A model generated the notes under the pieces. That model was not told the origin of the DNA and did no database searches. It worked only from the letters and a program-made list of their open reading frames with translations. A stretch of 64,000 nucleotides of DNA, taken from the NCBI GenBank assembly GCA_048013815.1, contig CM106586.1, forward strand, positions 6,944,001-7,008,000. Reading direction: 5' to 3'. Both the position numbers and the translations under genes were made by a program. The DNA comes from Setoptus koraiensis. Its lineage: Eukaryota; Arthropoda. Below, piece by piece: positions 10,466 through 22,658 of this stretch; position 1 is the first letter of the stretch; each line of letters begins with the position of its first letter.

Positions 10466-11142
10466 GGGATCTGATGATCTAATTGGTTTTCATGCAGATG
10501 ATGAGAATGATTAATCAATCAATCACCTGAACTTATTTTCGATAATTCTTTTTGTTGCATCTCTCATCAACTGTAGGTGCGTGTGTGCCAGATATCCCAA
10601 CTCTTCAACAGTGATAATAATTATTTGAGCCCTAAACAGGCGATTGGCCCCGATCGTTAGAATGGGGTAGACCAGCTGAAGTGTCCTTGAGCTGAATGCT
10701 TAATTAACAAGCTCGCAGTGACTCGAGTCTCGAGAATGATCAACAAAATTGACTGCAAGCTAGACCAGCAATGATCGACGTTGCACTTTTGATCATTTCT
10801 CCTTGCATCTCTGGCCAGCGTCGGCTGCGTGTCCCAAGGCTTCTGAATCGATCCGAATTGGAATTATCCGATACAAAGGATAAGTATAACTTCGCGATTG
10901 CAATTCGTGATCTTGTCAGATCAACGAAATGATCAACGAAATCCTCTGTACACCGTGTATCGCTGTTTTTTATACAATTCTGTAACTCACAAAAAGAGTG
11001 GAACACAATTTAGTGGTATGTGTTTTGGCCGCTAGGTGGCTCGAGCGAAATTACAACGAAGTTACACGTGGGTTTATGGAGAATTTGCGCAGGGGAGCGG
11101 GACCTGTTTAGAGGGAGAACTCAGGGGGAGCTGCCCGGACCA

Positions 11143-11154
11143 CCGCCATCTTGG
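11143..11154 (+). promoter_or_regulatory. YY1/Pho-like promoter motif
   Basis: CCGCCATCTTGG matches the animal YY1/Pleiohomeotic consensus (GCCGCCATCTTG), a frequent element just downstream of transcription starts. It lies 188 bases before the F-box start codon, so it may be part of that gene's promoter. Motif identity is seen; use is inferred. Confidence 0.4.
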
Positions 11155-11341
11155 GCGTGTACGGATCGGCGCGCGTGCAGCTGATATCTGTTATTGTTGT
11201 TCATTTATGCTGGTTTGCCAAACCAACCGAAAAACAGAATAAAAGTTGCTATTTTTCATCACTTTATCCACATTGCTAATTGTCCATCACAAGACGCTGA
11301 CAAGACAATTGCACCGCCACCAATCACAACAATTTGTCGCA

Positions 11342-12949
11342 ATGCCTCTCTCCATCGATCACCTGAATTTTGAGGATTTCTGCAAAATATTAGGCTACCT
11401 TAACGAGGAGGACAGATGTAATTGTAGGCTAGGTAAGTGCTGTACAAAGCTTTAGAGTTGGAGAGTTAGCTTCATGCAAATTATCATCGTTATCATTGCT
11501 TTTGCTGATCGTTTGTCGTCTACTATCACCACAACAGTTTGCAAGAGGTGGAAGGATCTCGTGACATTGTATAGGAAGGGCCAAAAAGAGCTCTCGTACG
11601 CGTGCCGTTTCTCAAAATTCAATTCGAGCCATTACAGATCATGCGACTTGCGATGGTTTGTGTCACAATTTCCAAATCTCATAAAAATCACGCTGGACTT
11701 GGATCTTTTAGTTGAGGAACAGCGAACAAAGTTTCTCGGCGCGCACTGGATAACTAGAATTGTTGACAATTGGCCTAGACTCAGGTCGTTCGCCTTACTT
11801 GTGCCCGGATCATTGCCAAAATATACCGACATTAGTCAGCTGGGCAGACTTCGTTGTCTAGAAGAACTCCACCTAGAATGTACTATACACTCTCCCGAAA
11901 ACCTAAATTTGTTGTTCCGTGATTGTGTCAAACTCAAACGACTCACTTTTCACAATCGAGGACGCACACCAGGCAGGCTGCTGGCGGACGCATTCAAATG
12001 CCTCAACGACAATCTCAAATCGGTTAGTTTTATAACGCGTAGTTGGTCTAGCATCGACTCCTATCTACAAAGGATGACCATCTCCAATCCAAATCTTGAG
12101 GAATTGTGCATGCCTAATGCATATGTCACTGTTACCTCACTCATGTTCATCTGCGACAAATTCAAGCGATTGAAGCTGCTAGAATTTGGCGACATGAACC
12201 AGCTTGGTCGCAACTACGAAATCAACGATATACGAGTGGAAGACTACGTTCCAGAGGCCCCGTTGCCAAGATATATACCATTGGCAGAGCTACAACAGAT
12301 CAATTTCCTCGGCCAACAAGAAAATAGAGAGAATCATAAAAAAATCAAAGACATCCCATTCGATAAGTTGGCACATCTGCAAACCCTGATCTGTTACTTC
12401 GATCTCAAAGTCACAGAAGCCACCACTATAATCAATAGATGCGCACAATCGCAAACTCTCCAGACGATCCATTTAGAGCTAAATAACAAAATATCTTCTC
12501 AACAATCCAACATGCTTATATCAAATCTTTGTGCCTCATGTCCAAAACTGACAAGTATAAATTTGATGGGCCTGGCGACTATAGATTTCAAAGCCGTCCT
12601 TCCAGAATTGAGCCGCCTAGAGAAATTGCAACAACTCAATCTGAAATTTAGATACAAAATATATTCGGATGACTTCATATCTGCATGGCAAACATATCAC
12701 GATGAATTTGCCAAGAAGCTCAAAAACTTAACTCTCATCTCCAATGGCCCAAGAGATGAATTACCTCTGTCCTGTATGGCCCAATTGCATTTCAGAGCAA
12801 AACTATATAGGCGCATAATCCAGCTGAAATTTTTTACCTGTGACGAAGGCACTCGCTGCTACGATATTGGAGATTGCCGGAATGAGCACACTAATTATTT
12901 GGATGGTCTAACCATCCAAGGTCCATCCATCTTGCTGAGACAATTTTAA
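11342..12949 (+). CDS. F-box protein with leucine-rich repeats
   Basis: Two exons, 11342-11432 and 11538-12949, joined in phase 1 over a 105-base GT..AG intron, give 500 residues. The junction creates the F-box end: exon 1 gives LNFEDFCKILGYLNEEDRC and exon 2 continues VCKRWKDLV, so the F-box spans about residues 5-45. The rest has irregular leucine-rich repeats, for example LRCLEELHLEC, LKRLTFHN, FKRLKLLEFGDM and LEKLQQLNLKF. By family, the F-box binds Skp1 and the repeats bind a substrate for an SCF ubiquitin ligase. The substrate is unknown. AATAAA at 12973-12978 ends the gene; the next gene converges on it from the minus strand. Fast-evolving F-box/LRR genes are often lineage specific, so no orthologue is named. 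Confidence 0.8.
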
Positions 12950-13201
12950 ATTGATGAACGGAATTGTCCGGCAATAAATAGCTAACACGAAAAATTTCCA
13001 GAACGCTTGGTTGTGTTAGTTACAGTAACTCTGCATCGAAAATAATGATCAATCTAATTATACCAACCGGTTGTGATTCTATATATATCAGTAAAATTTT
13101 CAACTGGTGACCAACACTAAAGATTTTATTATCATTTTTCTACAATTATCATAGTGATGAGCCTGTTGAAGAGCAACGTAGACGGCCAGTAGTATGGTTA
13201 A

Positions 13202-16200
13202 TCAAGTAAAACTTTGTGTTGAATTTGATAACAAGGAGTGCCTCAATGATTTTGAGGGTAATGAGGTCATGGATGAATAATTGAATAATTTATACCATCC
13301 TATTACAATACTCGATAAGTTCAGATCATTCAACTGTACCTGAACTATACCCATTAAAGCTTTTCTGTCCATTCTACCATAGTCGCCCCAAACAATGATC
13401 TGCATTTGACGCAACAAACAAAAACAAAAATGAGAGAAAGACAATTAGGCTCATGATATCATTATGACAATGACGACGGTTGAAAATGAGTTCATATTTA
13501 CCTGTAGAATACATTGTCGATAGTCTTCGTGGAATGTTAACTGTCGTTGATAGAGTGGATCAAGCGTCCTTCTGGATGCGACAGTTTTTGCTTTCGCCAA
13601 ACACTTTGTGCCCTTCACAAGATATACTTTCACGTACGGGGCTGTAACGCAGCAGTGATTGGATGTAATTGATTCATATTTCTATTTAGCATTGAGACTG
13701 GTGATCGATTAATAAAGTAAGTAATCAGAAAATTAACAAAGCGACTCACCTGGCAAGGTCTTGGCACCGGGCTTTGATTGAAGTTTGCGAGCGCGAATCA
13801 CCTCTATCTCCAGATTACCTTTTCTATCACTCAGGCTCAATTGTATATCTCCCAGATAGGGCGACGCAAGAGCTTGTCGCGAAACTATCTGTCCGGCACC
13901 CAAGCCCTCGACAAAGCTCGAGGTCGGGTCGTCAGCCTGGGATCTAGGGGTCGATGAAGATTGCATCCGGCTAATGGGAGACAATCGACGAGTTATGAGT
14001 CATATAAATATATATAAGCCATGCATATAAGTCATTCCATAAAAAATCGAGATTGATAAAACAAACTCAGGGATGAAACTTACGCAGCCGCATTTTCGCC
14101 GCTCATACTTCCGTCCGCGTCGGACGACGCGCCGGTGGTCTGTTTGACCAAATGTTTCACTTTGTGTGGTGCTACCTCCTCACTTCGGTGAACACTGAAG
14201 GAGGTCACCTGTTTCTTTCTGAATCCGAGCCTCTTCTTTGTGCCTGTTTAATATGGATTGAGTGAATTTGGAAATTTCGTGGTTTCGAGATTTTGCGATC
14301 AAATCGGTAGTTTGAGTATTAATTAAATGAATCGATTGACATGCGCGACCTAACCACCTACCTGAAAGACTTAATTGGGTGGCACTGATGCTCTTCTTCG
14401 TGAAAATTCCCGGCAAAATTTGACCGCTAATGCCCGTGTTGCCAGAATTAGTGGCACCCGTTTGTGACTTCAAGCTCTGATTTGAGCCGCCACCCTCATC
14501 TAGGCTCTTATCACTAGAATTTTGTTGTAGTTGTAGACTGTGATACTGACTTGTGAGACTTCGTTTGCCATCTCTCTCCTTGCTACAAACACTTTTGTCT
14601 TTATCTGTGCTACCAGCGCCCTCGACCAGACCACCATCGGCCTCTGTAGATGAATTATGATCACGACTTGAGACAGTTTCAGCGGCAACATTTTCCGTCA
14701 TTGATGCTGCTGCTGCTGTTGTTGTTGCTGATGCGACAGCAGCTGTCGCAGATAAGGCTGATGATTGAGGCGCGGATTGTTGATTAGAGGTGGCTTTAGA
14801 CGGATATGCTGGACTTTGATGAAGCTGATAATATTGAGCGCTACCGCATGCTGCCGATACAGCTGCTTGTTCAGTCGAATGTTGTTGCTCTTGTAGGTGA
14901 CGATGATGATAGCTGAAGGCACTGTATTCAGGGGAAAAGAGGGTCAACTTTGACGAGCCTGACATTTGATCGAAAATTGCGTCGGATAACTGTGTGTCAG
15001 ACAAGATCGATATATTGCTTTCATCACTGCTCAAGTCCAACGAGCTAGATTTATCCCAATCTTGGCGACTTTGCTCCAAGTTGTAACTATCCGACAAATT
15101 TTGTCTTTCAATATTTTGGTGTGTCCTTCTATTAGGTGGACATTCTTCACTATATGTCCGCTGATAATCGTGATAACGAGCCCGCTCAGAGCCACTTCTC
15201 GTGCCATAAACAGGCGCTGACGTTCTACCGTCAAACGTGACACCCTTGTTGCTTCTGCCAGTACTTCCGGTTGCCATTGCACTTGTTTGCTGCTGTTGCT
15301 GTTGCTGCATGTATGATGATGTTGGATGCTGGACAGTGGCCGCACTGCGATGCTTTCGATGTTGACTAGAAGATTGTGATGGTATTACGGTTTGTGATGG
15401 CACTACTTTTGACATGAATTGTTGCTGCTGCTCTAATTGTTGTTGCTGATGATGTTGCTGTTGTTGTTGTGCATGATGATGGGGCGACTGATTAGAAACA
15501 ATTACCTGCTGTTGATGACTAGCAGTTGAAGTTGGCTGCTGCTGTTGATGATGATGACGGTTGTGTCGATTAGACTTCTTTGGTTGCGGATGAGCGTAAT
15601 AAAGCTTATTATGGTAAATAGATGAAAGGCCTCGTGTGTTCAACTCACTATCACTACCCATAGCCATTATTGGCTGATTTTGCTGGAAATGGATAACTCT
15701 TGGATCGTAAAATTGAAGATGGTGATTGATGGGGCCGACATGGGGCGGCTGTGGTTGTTGCTGTTGTTGTTGTTGCTGCTGCTGCTGTTGTTGCTGGTGA
15801 TGGTGAGGATGATGATAATATTGATTGGGTGGATGATCGTGTTCATTTAGATCATGCTGTTTAACTATCACCGAACGATTGTGTTGGTCAGTTATATTTA
15901 CTGATGGACGTTGTAGATGCTGCTGCTGTTGTTGTTGTTGTTGATGATATGGTTGTTGCTGTTGTTGTTGTTGTGGCGGAGGCGGAGCTTGGTTGTGTTG
16001 ATGGTGATGATGATGATGGTGGTGTTGATGGTGGTGAGGAGAATGTTGATATTGTGATTGAGATTCAGATAAAATTTGATGATCTCTCACCCAAGAATCA
16101 ACGATATTGCACCTACTGCGCGGGCCAACTAGCGTATCATCTATGTTGCTCATTGTTTCCATTTGTTGTTGACCATAGTTCATTGTTGCTGGTGTTGTGG

Positions 16201-19200
16201 TTGTCGTTGTTGTTGTTGGTTCCATCAATTCTAAACTCGATTGATGTTGCATAAAATGATTGGATGAACGACGACCGGAATGATGAGTGATCAAATGATC
16301 ATGCGATTCGCCCACAAGACGGCTTGCTGTTGGAGGAATGAGTGGCAATTGTCGTCTAGACAGTCGTTGTTGCTGTTTTGCCATTAGTGACAATGCTGAC
16401 GATGCCGCCTGCTGATGCAATATTGGATTCGGTGAGCCGGAAGCCAGCGAATGGGGCCCCATTAATGAATCAACTTTTGGCAAACAGCTCATGCCCGTTG
16501 TGGCGCTCATACCTGTATCGGCGGTTGATCTGGCCACCAGTGGCTCAATCTGACGCAACGACATTGCCGGTAATTGGTGTATCAACTGTTGTTGGTCATC
16601 GGCAAACTGCAAATTGCGCTGACAATGCGACACTATGGGTGCTGCTGCTGCTACCGGATGTTGATGAGGATGATGATGAATATCATGAATGTAGTCACCG
16701 GGTGGCGGAGCGGGTGGCAGCGAGTCCGTGCGACGATACGATGATCTCATGCATGACAAAGCGTGCATACGGTGCGACGAAGACACCGAGTTGGGAGACA
16801 CCGAGCGCTGGCGCACATTCGCACTGGGCGTGCTGGAACTCTTTTGAAACACGGGCCGGGATCTGATATTTTCACTTCCGGTTTCATGGCACCCACTTAA
16901 GCTGGTAGAGAATTGATTATTGCTATAATTGTTCAATTGTTGAGCGCGTTCAATATTGCGCTGGCATTGTCTGGGATTGTGCGATAGTGTCAACGCAGAC
17001 GACAATGCCTTGATTTGATTGGCGCTTGTACCACGTACACTCAACGAGGTGGCCCCATCAATGAGGCTTGCGCCAAGCGTTGAGGCCCGTTGCACTAGCG
17101 GCATGGAAATGCGCGCCCCCAGGCTATAATCTAAACTTCCGCCAAGTGTTACTTGGGGGCGCAGCGGGGCCTGATTGTTTATTGCATAATTGGGCAGTGA
17201 CGAGCTTATGGCGGGATTTTGATTGATTAAATATCTTAGTTTGGGTAGGTGGCCTCTGTCAATAGTGCACGGGTTTGGGCCGGACTGGCCCACAGCCGCG
17301 CCCATGTAACCGCGACTTGCGGTTCCGCTGTACCCGACCGCGACGGGCCCGCCCTGCTCGTCTGGCGGCATTTCAATGGCGGGCAGTGCGGTTTCTCTGG
17401 CTAGTTTCGTAATTGTCTGCGGGTTGTCTGTATAATGGCCGTTATGATCGATAAATTTCATTACATGTTGTGGGCATTTAGCATGGGTTTTTATCATTGA
17501 CGCTTGCCGTTTTACAAGTTGTGGTGCTCGATTGCTGTGTTGTTGAGGGCGGTTGAGGGCAGCATTGGTGGAATTGGCACCCGCTGACAAGTGTTGCTGT
17601 TGTTGGTTGTTTTGTTGTTCGCGGTGGCGCGGCTGTTGCAGCGTCATCCCGAGCGTGACCGCTGGCCCCGACAACCAGCTACCAAACGAAGCGCGGCTTC
17701 GGGTATCCGCCAATTGGCGCCATGTTTCTAATTGGAACGAAACAAAATTCAGGCAAAATATGAGTATGAGCAGCGGCAATTGGATGGCTATCAATTTCAA
17801 TTTAGACAATGTGTTGTTGTTGTTGTTGCTGCTGTTGGCTTGCTGTTGTTCGAGTTTGTTTGTAAAATAACAATGGTAATAGTGGTGAATTTTGTCGTTG
17901 ATCGACCTGGCCAATCTGTTGTTCAGCTGGTTCGATATTGCACAAATGGACAGAGTATTTATTCTTCTGCGAATATTTCTTGTGTTGTTGGGGTCATTTT
18001 TGTTATTTGTGTCTCTTGTCTTCTTGTTGGCTAGTTTCAGCAAGCCTATCGGACAGAACAACAACCGCAACGTGTTGGCGCCCAGACCACAAGCGAGCCC
18101 CCTCGTGCCGGCGCCAAATCTGTCCGAAACTGTTGTTGCTGTTGTCGCTGTTGTCGCTGTTGTCGCTGTTGTCGCTGTTGTCGCTGCTGTTGTTGTTGTT
18201 GATGGTGGTGGTGGTGGTGGTGGTGGTGGTGGTGGTAAAGATGTCAGCTCTGGCTCGAGCGGCGAGTTTCGAGAGTTAGCAGTTTGTGGGTTTGACTTGT
18301 CTGATGAAATTGCATTATCAATTGCATCAGAATCACTTGTTCGGGTAGGGGGCGCTTCAGTGGCGGCGACAATCTTTTTATGGTCTAGCTTTTTGTTCCA
18401 CGTGAAACAAGACAACCCGTTATGTTGTTGCTGGTGACACAATGTGGCCACATTGTCGCTACGGCCACTTGGGGCGCCAGCTTCACAGGCCACTCCGAAA
18501 TAGTGAGAATGGTGGCCAGTGGTGCAGTTGATGGCAGTGTATGCGAGTTCATTATTATAAGAGTCACTGGTCTCGCTGTGAATTACATAATCGTCGTCAC
18601 GATAGTAATCATTGTTGTAAGCTGACGATGACGCTGACAAGAGGGAGCCACTAGACACTTTTGACAGTTGTTGTTGTTTATTTTCATCGTGGCGGTTGTT
18701 TGGGACGTGCCAGTTGTATTGGTGGTTGTCGCTGTTGTTGTTGTCGCTGTTGTTGTTGTCGCGGTTGTTGAGGTGGTGGTCGTCGGTTAGAGCGTTGCTG
18801 GTGTAGCAACGGTCTGACGCGTCTGTCGATGCCGATGACAAAGAACGATGATTGAATGAGTTAATTGAATCGACGACAACAGCAGCAGCAGCAGCGCCGC
18901 CATAGGTCAGCAACTTTTTACTTGCGGGCTCGCTCACTGATGCAGCAGCCGCCAACCGCTGGCAGCTCAATCCAACGTGCCGGGCCCCACTCCTAAACTG
19001 ACCATTATCTAGATAGGCTGGCTGTCGTCGCCGTTCACAATGGAGCGGCCGGTCGTAAAGGGCGTCTCGTTGTCGCCGATAATGAGGCCGCCTCTTCGGA
19101 CACTCGATGGCTTGCCACGACCTCTGCCGTTGAGTTTTCCGATGAGGGCCCCACTCGTCGCTGGCCACTGCCAACTCAGCTTGCTGTTGTCGCTGTTGTT

Positions 19201-20662
19201 GCTGTTGTTGCTGTTGTTGCTGTTGTTGCTGTTGTTGCTGTTGCTGTTGTTGTTGTGACGACCATTTTATTCCATGGGCGTGGTTGACAGTTGAGCAGTC
19301 AATCTTTACTACTCGCAATTGGGGACACACGTTGCTCAAATGGCTCGCTTGCCACTGCAGCAACTGCTCTTGTTGGACACTGCAACAACAATATGCAGAT
19401 GAGTTTCGCTGGTCGTTATTATCGAGCACAGGATGGATTGCGACGCCACTTGGTCGCTGTTGTTGCTGCTGTTGTTGATGGTGTTGTTGTTGTTGTTGCT
19501 GTTGTTGTTGTTGCTGTTGTTGATGGTGTTGTTGATGGTGGTGTTGCTGCTGTTGTTGCTGTCCGGCGTGGATGGCGGTGCTCGACTGTTGGTGGTCGTT
19601 TGTTTTCAGACGGGCGCCCTCTATTGCATCGTTTGCTGGCCAGGTTGCCCGATGTGCTGTCGGTTGTTGTTGTCTAGTGATGCCGCTGCCAATGTTGCCA
19701 ATGCTGCTAATGTGCTCATTTGTCGGCGTTGTTGCGTCACTAGCGTCAGCATAAGTCCAAATGACAGCGTGATTGTTGTCGTCATGTGACGTATGCTCGT
19801 CGTGCTGGTCGTTGTAGTCGTCGTTCACTAGGGGCTCTGACGTTACACCGGCACTGGCATCGGCACCACTATCGCTACAAGCTTGTTTTGTGCTCTTGCA
19901 TAGGTGGCGCAACAAACGACAGTGGCGAGTCGAGTCAAATGGTAGCGGCCTCAAACAATAAAAAACAAACAATTTCAATCTGGTGAATAGTCGCGCCAAG
20001 ACACTAATCAATCTACTGAACGAGTTATCGAGTGCGCCGCTTGTCAGGCAGCAGCTGTCGTTTGTATTGGAGTCGGTAGGGGGCGATTGTCTCACCGAAG
20101 CAATTGTTTTGGTGCTGCTGGTGCTGCTATTGTTTGTATCCGCTGTTTGTTTGTGGCTGTTTGTTTGGCTGGTTGTTGTAGTCTGGTCAGCGGCAAACCG
20201 GACAGAATAATTGTGAAAGGCCGAAGAGTGACAATTGGTCAGTTGTAGCTCAGTTGCTGACAGCGAGCGTCTTGTTGTTGTGTGAACTGTGTGAATTGCA
20301 CCGGCACCGTGGCCGTCACAGGTGAGTAGCCGTTGGTCACTGTAATACGTGCACAGTGGATAGTTGAATTGGGGCTGTTGCTGGCCAGCTGATTCACCTG
20401 TGCCCAATTGCGTAATTGTGTGGTGGTTGTGTGCACTGGGCCTGTTGTTGTTTTGATGCAAAATGGTTGCCAAATTGAGCTGGCAATGGAAACAATTGTG
20501 CGATTGTCTCGGTGATTGGTGATTGGGTGTCACAAATAAACTGCGGTACTGGCTGTGGTGAGCGTTTTGCTGGCTTGTTGTTGCTGTCGGGTCAAATTGT
20601 TGTTGTTGTTGTTGTTGCTGCTCGTCATCGCTGGCCAACATCTTACGGTTAGTCGGAATCAT
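13202..20662 (-). CDS. Rim: RIM-like C2B protein, copy A
   Basis: Five exons, 14362-20662, 14084-14243, 13750-13943, 13502-13641 and 13202-13399, keep phase at every junction. The first is a giant Gln/His/Pro-rich exon. The last three encode a RIM C2B domain: LGDIQLSLSDRKGNLEIEV, IRARKLQSKPG, LPAPYVKVYL, RTLDPLYQRQL and IIVWGDYGRMDRKALMG, then VIGWYKLF. The exon before carries KKRLGFRKKQ and SFSVHRSEEV. RIMs scaffold active zones for neurotransmitter release; C2B does not bind calcium and contacts liprin and synaptotagmin. The farthest start gives 2330 residues. A Met at 17647 aligns with the start of copy B and gives 1325. The extra N-terminus has a hydrophobic stretch (LIAIQLPLLILIFCL) and poly-Pro. 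No zinc finger, PDZ or C2A is visible. A minus-strand AATAAA lies at 13125-13130. Confidence 0.75.
15183..16429. repeat. Near-identical tract shared with the other RIM-like copy
   Basis: This part of the long exon matches 40361-41615 with only about two substitutions by eye, plus whole-codon length differences in Gln/His runs. Outside the tract the copies differ at many positions and by large indels. Best explained by recent gene conversion. Confidence 0.85.
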
Positions 20663-20729
20663 CGAATGGATTCATGTTTGTAATTAAATCACTCACTTGA
20701 CATTATTGTTTTTAGTATTGTCGTCATTA

Positions 20730-20788
20730 CATCGACAATATCGACGGCATCGACAATATCGACGGCATCGACAATATCGATCACATCG
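20730..20788. repeat. 18-bp tandem repeat
   Basis: Three copies of CATCGACAATATCGACGG-like units, the last diverged, lie just upstream of the farthest start of RIM-like copy A. Confidence 0.75.
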
Positions 20789-21432
20789 ATTGTTTACAAA
20801 CGCATGCAATGATATCCAATGATGATGTCGACAAATAAAATCAGTTTACTATTGTCCGGCAACTCGATCAATCATCGGCACTAATCATCTTGTTTAAATT
20901 GTTTGTCATGCACTCTCGGTGTGTGTCACATTTGGCTTGCTGGCCACTGTGAGCAGTGGCGAAAAGGCTAGTAAATTTTGTTGTTTGCCACTCTCTCATT
21001 GAGTGTTGCAAACTGTTGGCGAATATCGCTATAGTTCGCTCAGGTGAGCTGCACAGTGGGCCGCTCCAATGGTGGCAGCCAGCACGAAGCCGCCAGCGAA
21101 CGCACCACGACTGGGCAAACAGAAGCCAGTGAGGCAAGCAATAATTTGATGACAATAATCTATATCACCTATATTGCGTGCTGGCAGGCACTGTTCGTGT
21201 GCTTGTTAGTGTAATAGTCGCCTGATTGAAACCAACAGCAACGACAACAGCAACAGCAACGACAACAGCAACGACAGCAGCAACAACAACGACAACAACA
21301 ACAACAACGACACCAACAACGACTTGACTTGCGAACCGTTATGCAGACGCCGCGTCGCTGGCGATATCATCAATACAAAGAGCTGCTATTCTTTGGCAAG
21401 CTTATCGACGTTGCGAGATATTCATGAGATAA

Positions 21433-21454
21433 ACACACACACACACACACACAC
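21433..21454. repeat. (AC)n microsatellite
   Basis: A short pure AC run; more AC runs follow at 21965-22025 and 23969-23993, the first with interspersed GC steps. Confidence 0.9.
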
Positions 21455-22186
21455 AGCAAACAGCTATTGATATAGAAATAAATTATTATTATTAATTTTT
21501 TTCTTTCTCCATCATTTCGTCAGTGGGCCCATTTAAAGTTTGGCTCAGCTGGCATTGTCAATACAAATGCGCCAAGCGGTCGGTCGGGCCGGCCGGCCCG
21601 AGCAAGGTGACGCAGGTAGGTGAACGAATGGCAATTTGTGCCAATGCCGGCAACTCACAAGGTAGAGCCCGCTTGTCAGCCGATGGCGTGCGATATGGCC
21701 AGCTCTCAAGCTAAAACACAAGCTCAAATGTTACAATGAAGAACAAGTTATTGTTTGTTGCTCGGGCTGCCAGTGACACTTGCAACTATTACGCAACAGT
21801 GCAGCATTAGAGGGGCAACACATTACTGCGGCACAGGTAGAACAGGTAGCAGCAGCATGCCGGCGACCTGTTCACCTGTTCGTTGCAAGTAGCGACACGC
21901 ACAACAACAGCGCCGGTTGCGCAACCACGCCAACAACAGTAGCGCCAGTTTGACAAACAAACAAACGCACACACACACGCACACGCACACACACACGCAC
22001 ACACACGCACACACACACGCACAGACACGTAAATGACGTTTAAGAATTGTAAAGAGAGGCCAACATGAAATGAAATGAAATGCATTCGCATAATCCATTT
22101 AGCTTGCCAGTAGTACGGCCAGTATGTCGCAAACACAGGCCAAGGCACGCACGCAACTCTTTGGGTCCGCCGGGTCCTGACTGCTT

Positions 22187-22295
22187 GTTGTTGCTGCCGT
22201 TGTTGCCGTTGTTGTTGTTGTTGTTGCCGTTGTTGTTGCCGTTGTTGTTGTTGTTGGTGCTGTCGTTGTTGCTGTTGCTGTTGTTGTTGCTGCCG
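22187..22295. repeat. GTT/GCC trinucleotide-rich run
   Basis: Interrupted GTTGTT and GTTGCC units. Open frames here encode only Leu or Val runs and are artefacts of the repeat. Confidence 0.8.
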
Positions 22296-22406
22296 GTGGC
22301 CGGTGTGTCGAGCGCTAATACTTACCTGTTATACCTGTGTCATAGTTAGCCCCAAAATAGTCGGTCCGGCGAGCGAGAGTAATTGTTTTGTCTGATCTAT
22401 TTGTAT

Positions 22407-22431
22407 TGTGTGTGTGTGTGTGTGTGTGTGC
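22407..22431. repeat. (GT)n microsatellite
   Basis: A pure GT run of about 12 units. Confidence 0.9.
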
Positions 22432-22568
22432 GGCCACTTTTCCACTATTCTCCGATGCTATCAAACCGAGTCGCTACTATGGTTACGCAATAACAGCAAC
22501 AACAAAATAACTTGTGTGTGTCTAGTTTATATACTATCCGCTGGCTGCGTGTCACGTACAACCCACCA

Positions 22569-22594
22569 CAACAGCGCCAGCAACAACGACAACG

Positions 22595-22644
<50 letters not shown>

Positions 22645-22658
22645 GACAACGACAACGG
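22569..22658. repeat. CAA/CGA trinucleotide run
   Basis: Mostly CAA units with interspersed CGA. It reads as poly-Gln, poly-Asn or poly-Leu depending on frame, with no flanking protein signal. Confidence 0.85.

Larger units (their letters stand above)
8963..11341. other. Intergenic region with candidate core promoters
   Basis: No coding sequence recognised on either strand. TATAAAAG at 9466-9473 and TATAAAAA at 10363-10370 look like plus-strand TATA boxes, but no gene is evident after them. A GA repeat lies at 10426-10463 and a YY1-like motif at 11143-11154. Open frames such as 10740-11006 lack conserved features. Confidence 0.5.

Noticed and set aside
15904-19789. Plus-strand open frames rich in Val and Leu opposite the RIM-like exon
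   Set aside because: They are complements of CAA/CAG/CAT runs in the minus-strand exon and have no motifs.
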